From positions 1-17,891 of the forward strand of contig CALESR010000225.1 of the NCBI GenBank assembly GCA_937907485.1: a stretch of 17,891 bases of DNA, read 5' to 3'. Shown here one piece after another: positions 1 to 9,198 of this stretch (its first letter is position 1; each line of letters opens with the position of its first letter). Source of the stretch: an uncultured Paracoccaceae bacterium. Lineage in GTDB: Bacteria; Pseudomonadota; Alphaproteobacteria; Rhodobacterales; Rhodobacteraceae. The notes beneath the pieces were generated by a model that was given only the letters and a program-made list of their open reading frames with translations, had not been told where the DNA came from and searched no databases. The position numbers were made by a program, and so were the translations under genes.

Positions 1-2133
<2,133 letters not shown>

Positions 2134-2164
2134 TGACTGTCCCTGTCGCGCCCTTGGCCTTGAC

Positions 2165-2719
2165 CTAAAGCGCCTGCCCCTCGGAGGCAAGCCGCAGCCG
2201 CGCGATCGCCTCGATCACGCTGGCCTGATGCGGATGGATCGCCTGCGCCGCCTGATAGGCGCGCAGGGCGTCCTCGGGGCGGTCGAGCTGTTCGAGAATC
2301 ATGCCCAGCCCCGCCAGCGCGCCGAAATGCACCGGGTTCAGCCGCAGCACCTGCTCGATGTCGGACAGCGACTGCCCCAGCCGGTTGGCGAGGAAATAGG
2401 CGGTCGCCCGGCCGTTCCAGGCCTCGGCAAAGTCGGGCGCGTGGTCAAGAACGGCGCTGAAATGGTCGATGGCGGCCTCGGCATCGCCGGTCTGCAGCGC
2501 CGCCTGCCCGCGCTGGAACAGGTAATCGACGCTGGCCGAGCCCGAGCGCGACCATTCGCGCAGGATCTGCCGCTCGGCGCGCATCCAGTCGTTGCCCTCG
2601 GGCTGCGCGAGGTCGCGCATCAGCCCCTCCATGTCGGCGACCTGCGCCAGCAAAGGAGTTGACGTAAACGTCAAGGTTGCCGCCACGACAAGATTGAGGA
2701 TGTTGCGCGCCTGCTTCAT
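2165..2719 (-). CDS. Secreted tetratricopeptide-repeat protein
   Basis: A 184-residue protein with an N-terminal signal sequence: basic MKQAR, a hydrophobic core and a likely cleavage after LLA near residue 25, so it probably acts in the periplasm. From about residue 68 it carries about three TPR units, seen as YLFQRGQAALQTGDAEAAI, AWNGRATAYFLANRLGQSL and ALAGLGMILEQLDRPEDAL. TPRs bind other proteins; the partner is not evident. I chose the ATG at 2719 because the signal sequence begins there; an in-frame GTG lies three codons upstream. Longer upstream extension would run into the divergent SCP2 region and read as nonsense. It precedes the SUV3-like helicase by 31 bp on the same strand. A perfect palindrome at 2659-2674 falls inside its signal-peptide codons. 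Confidence 0.85.
   Translation of the reverse strand: MKQARNILNLVVAATLTFTSTPLLAQVADMEGLMRDLAQPEGNDWMRAERQILREWSRSGSASVDYLFQRGQAALQTGDAEAAIDHFSAVLDHAPDFAEAWNGRATAYFLANRLGQSLSDIEQVLRLNPVHFGALAGLGMILEQLDRPEDALRAYQAAQAIHPHQASVIEAIARLRLASEGQAL
2659..2674. promoter_or_regulatory. Candidate MerR/LiuR-type operator palindrome
   Basis: TTGACGTAAACGTCAA is a perfect 7-bp inverted repeat around AA. It resembles, from memory, the motif of LiuR, a MerR-family regulator of branched-chain amino acid and fatty acid breakdown in proteobacteria. It lies inside the start of the minus-strand TPR gene, 134 bp before the SCP2 start and 19 bp before a candidate plus-strand -35 box. The sequence symmetry is direct observation; the regulator assignment is inference. 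Confidence 0.4.
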
Positions 2720-2722
2720 AGT
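2694..2722 (+). promoter_or_regulatory. Candidate sigma-70-type promoter for SCP2-hydrolase
   Basis: A -35-like TTGAGG (2694-2699) and a -10-like CATAGT (2717-2722) are separated by 17 bp, each matching the consensus at four of six positions. Transcription would begin near 2729, leaving a leader of roughly 80 bases before the SCP2 ATG. It overlaps the start codon of the divergent TPR gene. The call rests on consensus matching by eye only. Confidence 0.3.
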
Positions 2723-2807
2723 GGCCACAATAGCGCGGTCCCGGCGAAATGCGAGGGGGCAGCCCACCGCGCGGCCAACCCTTTGCTTCACGATCAGGAT
2801 ACAGCAC

Positions 2808-3095
2808 ATGAGCAAGATCATCGAAAAGGCCGTCGAGGCACTGGCCGCCAAGGTTTCGGGCGGCTTTGACGGCTCGGCCAAGTTCGTCATCGAGGGCGAG
2901 GGCGCGGTCGTGCTCGACGCCGCAGGCGTGCGGGCGGGCGACGACGAGACCTCGGTCACGCTGACCGCCTCGGCCGAGACCTTTGAAGGCATGATGAGCG
3001 GCGACGTCAACCCGACGATGGCCTTCATGACCGGCAAGCTGAAGATCGACGGCTCGATGGGGCAGGCGATGAAACTGGCCTCGATCCTTGGCTGA
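2808..3095 (+). CDS. SCP2 sterol-carrier-family lipid-binding protein
   Basis: A 95-residue protein made of a single SCP2 domain, the small fold with a hydrophobic tunnel that binds fatty acyl chains or other lipids. The C-terminal half shows the family pattern: alternating strands VVLDAAGV and SVTLTASAETFEGMMSGDVNP, then AFMTGKLKIDGSMGQAMKLA, where bacterial stand-alone SCP2 proteins carry G-K-[LI]-K-[IV]-x-G-[DS]. Length is normal for the stand-alone form. There is no signal peptide, so it should be cytoplasmic. AGGA lies 8 bases before the ATG. Its last 8 bases overlap the start of the alpha/beta hydrolase, so the two are likely coupled in translation and form a lipid-related pair. The actual ligand cannot be read from sequence. 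Confidence 0.9.
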   Translation: MSKIIEKAVEALAAKVSGGFDGSAKFVIEGEGAVVLDAAGVRAGDDETSVTLTASAETFEGMMSGDVNPTMAFMTGKLKIDGSMGQAMKLASILG

Positions 3096-4011
3096 GGCCG
3101 CGCCCCTCGGCGACTGCGGCGCGCCTGCGGGCGGGCGGGCGCTGTGGCTGCGCGCCAGCGATGGCGTGCGGCTGCGGCTGGCGGTCTGGCCGGGGTCAAA
3201 CCCGGTGCTGATCCTGCCGGGGCGCACCGAATATATCGAGAAATACGGGCTGGTGGTGGCCGATCTGGCCGCCGCCGGGCGCGGCGCGCTGGTGGTGGAC
3301 TGGCGCGGTCAGGGGCTGGCCGACCGGGCGCTGGCCGATCCGCTGAAGGGCCATGTCGGCAGCTTTGCCGAGTATCAGCGCGACCTCGATGCCGTGCTGG
3401 CGGCGGCGGCAGAGCTGGCGCCGGGGCCGCTGATGTGGCTGGCGCATTCGATGGGCGGATGCATCGCGCTCAGCGGACTGATGCGCGGGCTGCGACCCGG
3501 TGCGGTAGCGTTTTCCGCGCCGATGCTGGGGCTGGCGCAGCCAAAGGCGCTGACCACGGCGGTGGGCCTGCTGGCCGGGCTGGCGCGGCCACTGGGCGCC
3601 GATACCGGCTATGCGCCGACCACGGGACCGGACTATGGCCTGCCGTCGATGGGATTCGAGGGCAACCTGCTGACCACCGATCCCGCGCAATTCGCCCGGA
3701 TGAAGGCGCAGATCATCGAGGACCCACGCCTGTCGCTGGGCGGCCCGACGCTGCGCTGGATGGGCGAGTCGCTGCGCGAGATGGCGGCGCTGGCGGCGCT
3801 GCCCTCGCCCACGGTGCCCGCACTGTTCGGGCTGGGCGGGAATGAGGGGATCGTCTCGGCCGGGGCCATCCGCGACCGGGTGGCGCGCTGGCCGGGGGCC
3901 GAACTGGCCGAATACCCCGGCGCGCGGCATGAACTGACAATGGAGCGCCCTGACGTGCGTGGCGACGTCCTGAGACGGGCGCTCGCGCTGTACGAACGTC
4001 ACGCGGGTTGA
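3088..4011 (+). CDS. PldB-like alpha/beta hydrolase (lysophospholipase family)
   Basis: A 307-residue serine hydrolase of the lysophospholipase/monoacylglycerol-lipase group. The nucleophile elbow AHSMGG places the catalytic serine at residue 121, and HELTME gives the catalytic histidine at 281. The acidic residue is probably Glu253 in GGNEGIV; PldB-type enzymes can carry Glu there, so this is not necessarily a defect. The early segment LPGRTEYIEKYG (43-54), which carries the oxyanion-hole region, and DWRGQG (71-76) are typical. I chose the TTG at 3088 because it gives the usual N-terminal lead-in before LWLRASDGVRLR. It overlaps the end of the SCP2 gene by 8 bp, which suggests translational coupling, and there is no strong ribosome site of its own. 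Expected reaction: hydrolysis of a lipid ester; substrate unknown. No signal peptide is seen. Confidence 0.85.
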   Translation: MAEAAPLGDCGAPAGGRALWLRASDGVRLRLAVWPGSNPVLILPGRTEYIEKYGLVVADLAAAGRGALVVDWRGQGLADRALADPLKGHVGSFAEYQRDLDAVLAAAAELAPGPLMWLAHSMGGCIALSGLMRGLRPGAVAFSAPMLGLAQPKALTTAVGLLAGLARPLGADTGYAPTTGPDYGLPSMGFEGNLLTTDPAQFARMKAQIIEDPRLSLGGPTLRWMGESLREMAALAALPSPTVPALFGLGGNEGIVSAGAIRDRVARWPGAELAEYPGARHELTMERPDVRGDVLRRALALYERHAG

Positions 4012-4020
4012 CAGCGGACA

Positions 4021-4085
4021 GGGGGGCGCTCGCGCCCCCCTCGGCCTGCGGCCTCACCCCCCTGAGGATATTTGATGAGCAAAGA
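4021..4085 (-). repeat. Modular palindromic intergenic element, copy A
   Basis: Read on the minus strand it contains a box starting TCTTTGC followed by AAATATCC and a G-run, then hairpin 1 (GGCC-GCA-GGCC, 4043-4053), then hairpin 2 (GGGGGGCGC/GCGCCCCCC, 4021-4040, perfect 9-bp arms). Copies B (4114-4173) and C (10331-10393) have the same order of modules. It begins 9 bp after the hydrolase stop, so hairpin 2 may act as a terminator although no T-run follows. It is REP-like in size and organisation. Confidence 0.75.
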
Positions 4086-4113
4086 GGGGCGTTAAGCCTG
4101 TGTTAACCGCGCA

Positions 4114-4173
4114 TCTTTGCTCTCTAAATATCCCGGGGTGAATTGGCCGCAGGCCAAGAGGGGCAGCGCCCCT
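4114..4173 (+). repeat. Modular palindromic intergenic element, copy B
   Basis: The box TCTTTGC (4114-4120) is followed by AAATATCCCGGGG, then hairpin 1 TTGGCC-GCA-GGCCAA (4143-4157), then hairpin 2 AGGGGC-AGC-GCCCCT (4159-4173). It faces copy A head to head, so the two boxes (4057-4085 and 4112-4138) can pair into one long imperfect stem around a loop of roughly 26 bases. It ends 9 bp before the stop of the minus-strand MORN gene. Placement between converging genes suggests bidirectional termination; this is inference. Confidence 0.75.
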
Positions 4174-4182
4174 GCCTGCCGG

Positions 4183-5625
4183 TCAGCCGTCGCTGGCGGG
4201 GGGGGTTTCGGGCGCGGGGGTCGGATCGGGCTCGACCAGGACGCCCTGCTCCCAGCGCCCGGACACCACCTGCCCCGCAGCATACCGCAGCGTGCCCTGC
4301 CCGACGCGCTGGCCGTCGCGGAACGCGCCTTCATAGACGTCGCCCCCGGCGTAGGTGGCGATGCCCTGGCCCTCGATCCGGCCGCCGCGCCAGTCGCCGG
4401 TATAGGTGAAGCCGTCGGCCATCGTGATCGTGCCCTGACCCTCGCGCTCGCCACCGACAAAGCTGCCTTCATAGCGGGTGCCGTCGGGGTAGGTCATCAC
4501 CCCCTGCCCTTCGCGCAGGCCATTGACCATGGCGCCGGCATAGACCCGCCCATCGGGGAAGGTCATGCGCCCCTCGCCATGCGGTTGACCGGCGCGGAAC
4601 TGGCCTTCGTGCACGATGCCGTCGGTGAAGGTGGCGCGGCCCTGACCCTCGATGCGGCCCTCGGACCAATGGCCGGCATAGCCCGAGCCATTGGCATAGG
4701 TGATCGCCCCTTGGCCATCGGGCACGCCGTCGCGGAACTGCCCTTCATAGCGCGCGCCGTCCGGGGCGACCATCACGCCCTGTCCGTCGATGCGGTCGGC
4801 CACCCAGTCGCCAGTATAGACATGGCCATCCGCCGCCGTCAGCCGACCCCGGCCCTGACGCAGGTCGTCGACGAAGTCGCCTTCATAGATCGCGCCATTG
4901 GCCAGCAGCAGACGACCGGCGCCCTGCAGCATGCCGCGGGCAAAGGTGCCCTCGCGGCGGTCGCCATTGGCGAACATCAGCACGCCCGCGCCGTTGAACA
5001 TGTCGCCGGACCATTCGCCGTCATAGACCGTGCCATCGGCGTTCGTCAGGCGGCCCTCGCCGTGGCGCTCGTCGGCCAGCATGCCGCCGACATAGACCGA
5101 GCCATCCGGATAGGTGATGCGGCCCTGGCCTTCGCCCAGGCCATGCCGCCATTCCCCTTCATAACGGTGGCCGCCGGGGCGCTCCATCGTGCCCTGACCA
5201 TGCGGCTGGCTGTCGTCGAAGGTGCCGGTATAGACGGCGCCGGTGACATAGCGCCGCACGCCCTGCCCCATGATGCGCCCGGCGTCCCAGTTGCCCTCGT
5301 AGCTGGCGCCATCGGCAAAGACCATGCGGCCCTGACCATGCGGCCTGCCCTCTTCGAAGGCGCCCTCATAGACCGAGCCGTTGGGATAGCGCGCCGAGCC
5401 CTGCCCGGTGATCTGGCCCTGCACCCAGTCGCCGGTATATTCGAACCCGTTGGGCAGCCGGTAGGTGCCGGTGCCGTGCTGCAGTCCGTCGAGGAAGGTG
5501 CCCTCATAGACGGCGCCATCGGCGTATTGGCGGGTGATGACCTCGCCGAGGTCTTGCGCCGCGACGGGCAGCGCGAGGCAGGCCAGCAGGCCGGCGGCGA
5601 TCAGGCGGGTGGTCAGCGGCGTCAT
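4183..5625 (-). CDS. Secreted MORN-repeat protein (18 full repeats)
   Basis: A 480-residue protein: signal peptide MTPLTTRLIAAGLLACLALP-VAA-Q (cleavage near residue 23), then MORN repeats of exactly 23 residues (core YxGxWxxGxxxGxGxxxxxDG) from about residue 34 to near 445, and a short proline-rich tail. I count 18 complete repeats and one degenerate one (VVSGRWEQG). MORN arrays form long curved or straight beta-sheets that bind lipids, proteins or cell-wall material; which applies here is unknown. The signal peptide places it in the periplasm or outside. The ATG at 5625 has AGGGA about 11 bases upstream; longer reading frames lack a signal peptide at their start. The 1.7-kb plus-strand frame across it is a shadow caused by the repeat. 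Confidence 0.88.
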   Translation of the reverse strand: MTPLTTRLIAAGLLACLALPVAAQDLGEVITRQYADGAVYEGTFLDGLQHGTGTYRLPNGFEYTGDWVQGQITGQGSARYPNGSVYEGAFEEGRPHGQGRMVFADGASYEGNWDAGRIMGQGVRRYVTGAVYTGTFDDSQPHGQGTMERPGGHRYEGEWRHGLGEGQGRITYPDGSVYVGGMLADERHGEGRLTNADGTVYDGEWSGDMFNGAGVLMFANGDRREGTFARGMLQGAGRLLLANGAIYEGDFVDDLRQGRGRLTAADGHVYTGDWVADRIDGQGVMVAPDGARYEGQFRDGVPDGQGAITYANGSGYAGHWSEGRIEGQGRATFTDGIVHEGQFRAGQPHGEGRMTFPDGRVYAGAMVNGLREGQGVMTYPDGTRYEGSFVGGEREGQGTITMADGFTYTGDWRGGRIEGQGIATYAGGDVYEGAFRDGQRVGQGTLRYAAGQVVSGRWEQGVLVEPDPTPAPETPPASDG

Positions 5626-5718
5626 GCGGCGGAAATCCCTGTGTTTACGCGGCAAACCTACGGGACAGGGGCGGGGTCTGGCAAGGGGGAGGGGGGAGAT
5701 CACCAAAAGCCGGATGCC

Positions 5719-5749
5719 AGTTGTGCCAGACACAACTCTCTGGTCAAAT
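5719..5749 (+). promoter_or_regulatory. Inverted repeat overlapping a candidate promoter
   Basis: AGTTGTG-CCAGA-CACAACT (5719-5737) is a perfect 7-bp inverted repeat. It overlaps a weak promoter reading TTGTGC (5721-5726), 17 bp, TCAAAT (5744-5749), ahead of the gene starting at 5781. The layout would suit an operator or a terminator-like stem, but no regulator is identifiable. It lies in the 155-bp space between two divergent genes for secreted proteins. Confidence 0.3.
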
Positions 5750-5780
5750 GCCCCGGTCCGGTCGGAGAACGGGGTTCGGC

Positions 5781-6764
5781 ATGCGTTTGGTCTTTGCGGT
5801 TTTTCTGCTAATCACTCTCGCTCTGCCCGCCGATGCCCAGCCAATACCCGGCGCCGAGGCGCCAGCCTTTGCCCAAGCGCGTGATCTTTGGCTGAACGGC
5901 GACGATCTGCCGGCGCTGCAGGCGCTGGCCGGGCTGGCGCGCGAGGGCAACACCGCGGCGCAGATGCTGCTGTCGCGGATCGCCACGGCGACCTGGACCC
6001 ATGCGCATGTCACCGAGGGCATGGACCGGCGTGAGCGCATTGCTTTGTTGCGGCAGGAGATAGGGCTTTCGGGACGCGACTGGATGCAGGCGGCGGCGGA
6101 GAGCAACGAGTTGGCAGCGGTCAATTTGGCCAGCCGCAGTCATGAAGGCGACCCGCTGATCGCCGGCGATCGTGTCCTGCGGCTCGCCATTGCCGGCGAA
6201 CACCGTCTAGCACTGCTGGAACTCGCCGAAATGGCCAATAACGGCCAATTCGACGCGACGGCAATTGTCGCTCGGATCGCCCGAGAGGACCTAGGGATCG
6301 CCGCAGATCTCCACCTTGCCGTCGCTCTGGACGCCTTGAGCAGGTCTGGTCCCGTGCAAGTCCCCGCCGGGATCAATTCAAGAGCGGAGTTTGAGAGATA
6401 TCTGGATTCCCTGCGATCCCCTGCTGCGCTGTTTGAGTATGGGGGATTCCTGAGCCTCCCTCCGGCCAGAGAACTCGCGTCGGTCTGGAACGGGACGGAT
6501 CGCGGCGACTACCTCCGACTGGCTCAGCAGTCTCCATCCTTGGGGCCGCTGCGCGCCTTCTGCGCCGAACGCTGCCAGGACCAGACCGAATCCTGCCTCC
6601 TGACGGCGGGATTCGCCATGAGCGCGTATTTCCCCGCGCCTTTGGAAGGTCCGTCGCCCTCTCTGATTTCACCGGAAGCCTATCAGGCAAGCCCAAGGCT
6701 CTTGCGGGACATCGAGGCCATGCTGGGCCGCAGCCCTATCCGCTGGCCCGGCTGCGAAGGCTGA
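5781..6764 (+). CDS. Secreted Sel1/TPR-like protein of unknown function
   Basis: A 327-residue protein with a clear signal peptide (MRLVFAVFLLITLALPADA, cleavage near residue 20). Residues of about 30-70 (LNGDDLPALQALAGLAREGNT and onward) look like a Sel1-type helical repeat, and alanine/leucine-rich helices continue to about residue 200. The C-terminal quarter has four cysteines (FCAERC, ESC, WPGC) suitable for two disulfides in the periplasm. I do not recognise a named family. The codons stand out from the neighbours: CTA twice, ATA once, AGA and AGG several times, all rare elsewhere in the window. The start is ATG at 5781 with GGAGAACGGGG just upstream. The stop lies 1 bp from the pheS stop on the other strand, with no room for a separate terminator. 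Confidence 0.75.
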   Translation: MRLVFAVFLLITLALPADAQPIPGAEAPAFAQARDLWLNGDDLPALQALAGLAREGNTAAQMLLSRIATATWTHAHVTEGMDRRERIALLRQEIGLSGRDWMQAAAESNELAAVNLASRSHEGDPLIAGDRVLRLAIAGEHRLALLELAEMANNGQFDATAIVARIAREDLGIAADLHLAVALDALSRSGPVQVPAGINSRAEFERYLDSLRSPAALFEYGGFLSLPPARELASVWNGTDRGDYLRLAQQSPSLGPLRAFCAERCQDQTESCLLTAGFAMSAYFPAPLEGPSPSLISPEAYQASPRLLRDIEAMLGRSPIRWPGCEG

Positions 6765-6765
6765 C

Positions 6766-7827
6766 CTACCCCGCGTGCACCGTCGGCGCTTCCAGCGCGC
6801 CAAAGCCATAATGCCGCAGCCAGCGCAGGTCGCTTTCGAAGAAGGCGCGCAGGTCGGGGATGCCGTATTTCAGCATCGCCATGCGGTCGATGCCCATGCC
6901 AAAGGCAAAGCCCTGCCACTGGTCAGGGTCGATGCCCCCGGCGCGCAGCACCTTGGGGTGCATCATGCCGGAGCCCAGCACTTCCAGCCAGCCATCGCCC
7001 TCGCCGACGCGCAACTGGCCACCGGTCCACGAGCACTGGATATCCACCTCGGCCGAAGGTTCGGTGAAGGGGAAATGCGAGGCGCGGAAGCGGGTTTTGA
7101 CCTTGGTGCCGAAATAGGCGGTGAAGAATTCCTCCAGCACCCATTTCAGGTTGGCCATCGAGATGTCCTTGTCGATGGCCATGCCCTCGATCTGGTGGAA
7201 CATCGGCGCATGGGTCTGGTCCATGTCCATGCGATAGACGCGGCCCGGCGCGATCACCCGGATCGGCGCGCCCTGCGTCTGCATGGCGCGGATCTGCACC
7301 GGGCTGGTATGGGTGCGCAGCACATGCGGCGGGCGGGCGTCGCCCTCGGCGCGGTGCATGAAGAAGGTGTCGTGTTCCTGCCGTGCCGGGTGTTCCGGCG
7401 CGATGTTGAGCGCGTCGAAGTTATACCAGTCGGTCTCGATCTGCGGGCCCTCGGCGACGGCGAAGCCCATGTCGGCGAAAATCGCCGTGCATTCCTCCAT
7501 CACATGGCTGACGGGATGGATGGTGCCGCGCGGCCGGTGGCGGGCGGGCAGCGTCACGTCCAGCCATTCGGCGCGCAGCCGTTCGTCCAGCGCCGCATCT
7601 TCGAGCGCCGCCTTGCGCGCCTTCAGCCCGGCGTCGATCTCGTCACGCAGGCGGTTCAGCGCCGGGGCGATCTGCTGGCGGTCCTCGGGCGACATCTGGC
7701 CCAGTTCGCGCATCTTCAGGCTGATCTCGCCCTTTTTCCCCAGCGCGGCCAGCCGCACCTCTTCCAGCGCGGCCGGGTCGGTGGCGGCGAGGATACGGGC
7801 CAGATAAGAGCTGCGCAGATTGTCCAT
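6766..7827 (-). CDS. pheS: Phenylalanine--tRNA ligase alpha subunit
   Basis: PheS (353 residues, normal length) is the catalytic subunit of the alpha2-beta2 enzyme that joins phenylalanine to its tRNA in the cytoplasm. The N-terminal coiled-coil arm that contacts tRNA spans about residues 1-90. Class II core motifs follow: RVYRMDMDQTHAPMFHQIEG (motif 2 region, about 195-215), the EVLGSGMMHPKVL segment, and motif 3 GFAFGMGIDRMAMLKYGIPD near residue 315-334. The ATG at 7827 has GGAGG 7 bases upstream; the open frame continues to 8427 but that extension is arginine/proline nonsense. A weak promoter (TTGCAA, 17 bp, TAGCAG) is seen in the 116-bp gap to the divergent MFS gene. pheT is not adjacent, which is unusual, since the beta subunit commonly follows. 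Confidence 0.97.
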   Translation of the reverse strand: MDNLRSSYLARILAATDPAALEEVRLAALGKKGEISLKMRELGQMSPEDRQQIAPALNRLRDEIDAGLKARKAALEDAALDERLRAEWLDVTLPARHRPRGTIHPVSHVMEECTAIFADMGFAVAEGPQIETDWYNFDALNIAPEHPARQEHDTFFMHRAEGDARPPHVLRTHTSPVQIRAMQTQGAPIRVIAPGRVYRMDMDQTHAPMFHQIEGMAIDKDISMANLKWVLEEFFTAYFGTKVKTRFRASHFPFTEPSAEVDIQCSWTGGQLRVGEGDGWLEVLGSGMMHPKVLRAGGIDPDQWQGFAFGMGIDRMAMLKYGIPDLRAFFESDLRWLRHYGFGALEAPTVHAG

Positions 7828-7943
7828 GAGGGGCCTCCGGGGTTTGCGCGCCCCTGCTAGCCCCGGCGCGGCGCGATTGCAAGACAGCGGGGCTTGCCGT
7901 CCCCCTGTGCAGCGGGCATCAAGGCGCGGGCGGGAGGGCCGAT

Positions 7944-9116
7944 ATGCCACAGATGCAACGCGCGAACCCCTGGGCAGTGCTGCTGGGCCTGTCGCTGGGG
8001 GTGTTGGTGACCAACGGCTTTGGCCGCTTTGCGTACGGCCTGATCCTGCCCGCGATGCGCGCCGATCTGGGCTGGAGTTACGCGCAGGCGGGCTGGCTGA
8101 ACACGGCGAATGCGGCGGGCTATGTACTGGGCGCGGTGGGCACGATGCTGGCGCTGGGGCGGGTGGCGCCGGGGCGGCTGTTCGCCATCGGGTTGATTGG
8201 CACGGTGGCGGCGATCCTGGCGACCGGGGCGGTTCCGGCGCTGTGGTGGCAGAGCCTCTGGCGCTTTGCCACCGGGGTCGCCGGGGCGCTGTCGTTTTCC
8301 ACCGCGGGCACGCTGGCGGCGCGGCTGTTCCCCGACAACCCAAAACACAACGCCTTGGGCATCGCGATCCTGTTCGGCTCGGGCGGCGGGGCGGCGATCG
8401 TGCTGGCGGGCGCGACGCTGCCGCCAATGCTGGCGGTGCAAGGCGACGCGGCCTGGCCCTGGGCCTGGGTGATCGTCGGGGGCTTGAGCGCGCTGTGCCT
8501 GCCGATGGGCCTCTGGGCGGCGCGGGCCTCGCATGCCCCTGCCCCGGCGCGGGCTGGGGCCCAGCCGCTGCCGCTGCGCCGGATGGCGCCGGAGCTGGCG
8601 GGATACGCGGGCTTTGGCCTCGGGTATATCGTCTATCTCACCTTTCTGTCGGCCTGGATGAAGGAGCAATCCGCCTCGCCCCTGCAGGTCGCGTTGGTCT
8701 GGGTGCTGGTCGGCACCTGCATCACGCTGTCGCCGATGCTGTGGCGCGGGGTCTTTGCCCGCCACGCCAGCGGCCGACCGCTGGCGATGGTGCTGAGCGG
8801 CATCGCGCTGGGATCGGCGCTGCCGGTGCTCTGGCCGGGTCTGGCCGGGCTGGTCGCCTCGGCGCTGGTCTTTGGCGCCTGCGTGTTTCAGGCCCCGGCC
8901 TCGGTCACCAATTTCTGCCGCCAGAACCTGCCGCCCGACAGTTGGGGCCGCGCCATCGGCCTGTTCACCGTGGTCTTTGCCATCGCGCAGACCATTGGCC
9001 CCTGGGCCGCAGGGCTGCTGGGCGACCTGTCCGGATCGATCGGCACCAGCCTGCTGGTGGCCTCGGGCGTGCTGCTGGCGGGGGCGGCGGTGGCGCTGAC
9101 GCAGCGGCGGCTTTGA
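7944..9116 (+). CDS. YbfB/YjiJ-family MFS transporter
   Basis: A 390-residue inner-membrane protein with about 12 hydrophobic spans, belonging to the major facilitator superfamily. The N-terminal stretch GFGRFAYGLILPAMRADLG (about 25-43), followed by SYAQAGWLNTANAAGYVLGA, is characteristic of the YbfB/YjiJ group of MFS carriers, whose substrates are largely unknown. A small cytoplasmic loop after the sixth span contains APAPARAGAQPLPLRR. The ATG at 7944 has GGGAGGG 5 bases upstream. It is divergent from pheS and is followed after 82 bp by the CcdA-type gene on the same strand; that gap is long enough for a separate promoter. Nothing in the sequence identifies the cargo. Confidence 0.88.
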   Translation: MPQMQRANPWAVLLGLSLGVLVTNGFGRFAYGLILPAMRADLGWSYAQAGWLNTANAAGYVLGAVGTMLALGRVAPGRLFAIGLIGTVAAILATGAVPALWWQSLWRFATGVAGALSFSTAGTLAARLFPDNPKHNALGIAILFGSGGGAAIVLAGATLPPMLAVQGDAAWPWAWVIVGGLSALCLPMGLWAARASHAPAPARAGAQPLPLRRMAPELAGYAGFGLGYIVYLTFLSAWMKEQSASPLQVALVWVLVGTCITLSPMLWRGVFARHASGRPLAMVLSGIALGSALPVLWPGLAGLVASALVFGACVFQAPASVTNFCRQNLPPDSWGRAIGLFTVVFAIAQTIGPWAAGLLGDLSGSIGTSLLVASGVLLAGAAVALTQRRL

Positions 9117-9198
9117 GCGCTCACGCCTTTGTCATCACCCGCAATGCAATGAAACCGCCCCGCCGCGCGTATCGTCAGCAAGGGCAAACGAGGGCGGC

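Noticed and set aside
3144..4002. Alternative frames over the alpha/beta hydrolase (233 codons plus, 268 codons minus)
   Set aside because: Both are shadows; only the frame from 3088 has the Ser-Glu-His triad and family motifs.
4117..5811. Plus-strand open frame of 564 codons
   Set aside because: It mirrors the MORN repeats on the minus strand. Its own repetitive look (AxxAxGxA) comes from the reverse complement of the 69-bp repeat.
7828..8427. N-terminal extension of pheS to 553 codons
   Set aside because: The added residues are Arg/Pro/Ser-rich and overlap the divergent MFS gene. PheS begins at MDNLR with a good ribosome site at 7827.
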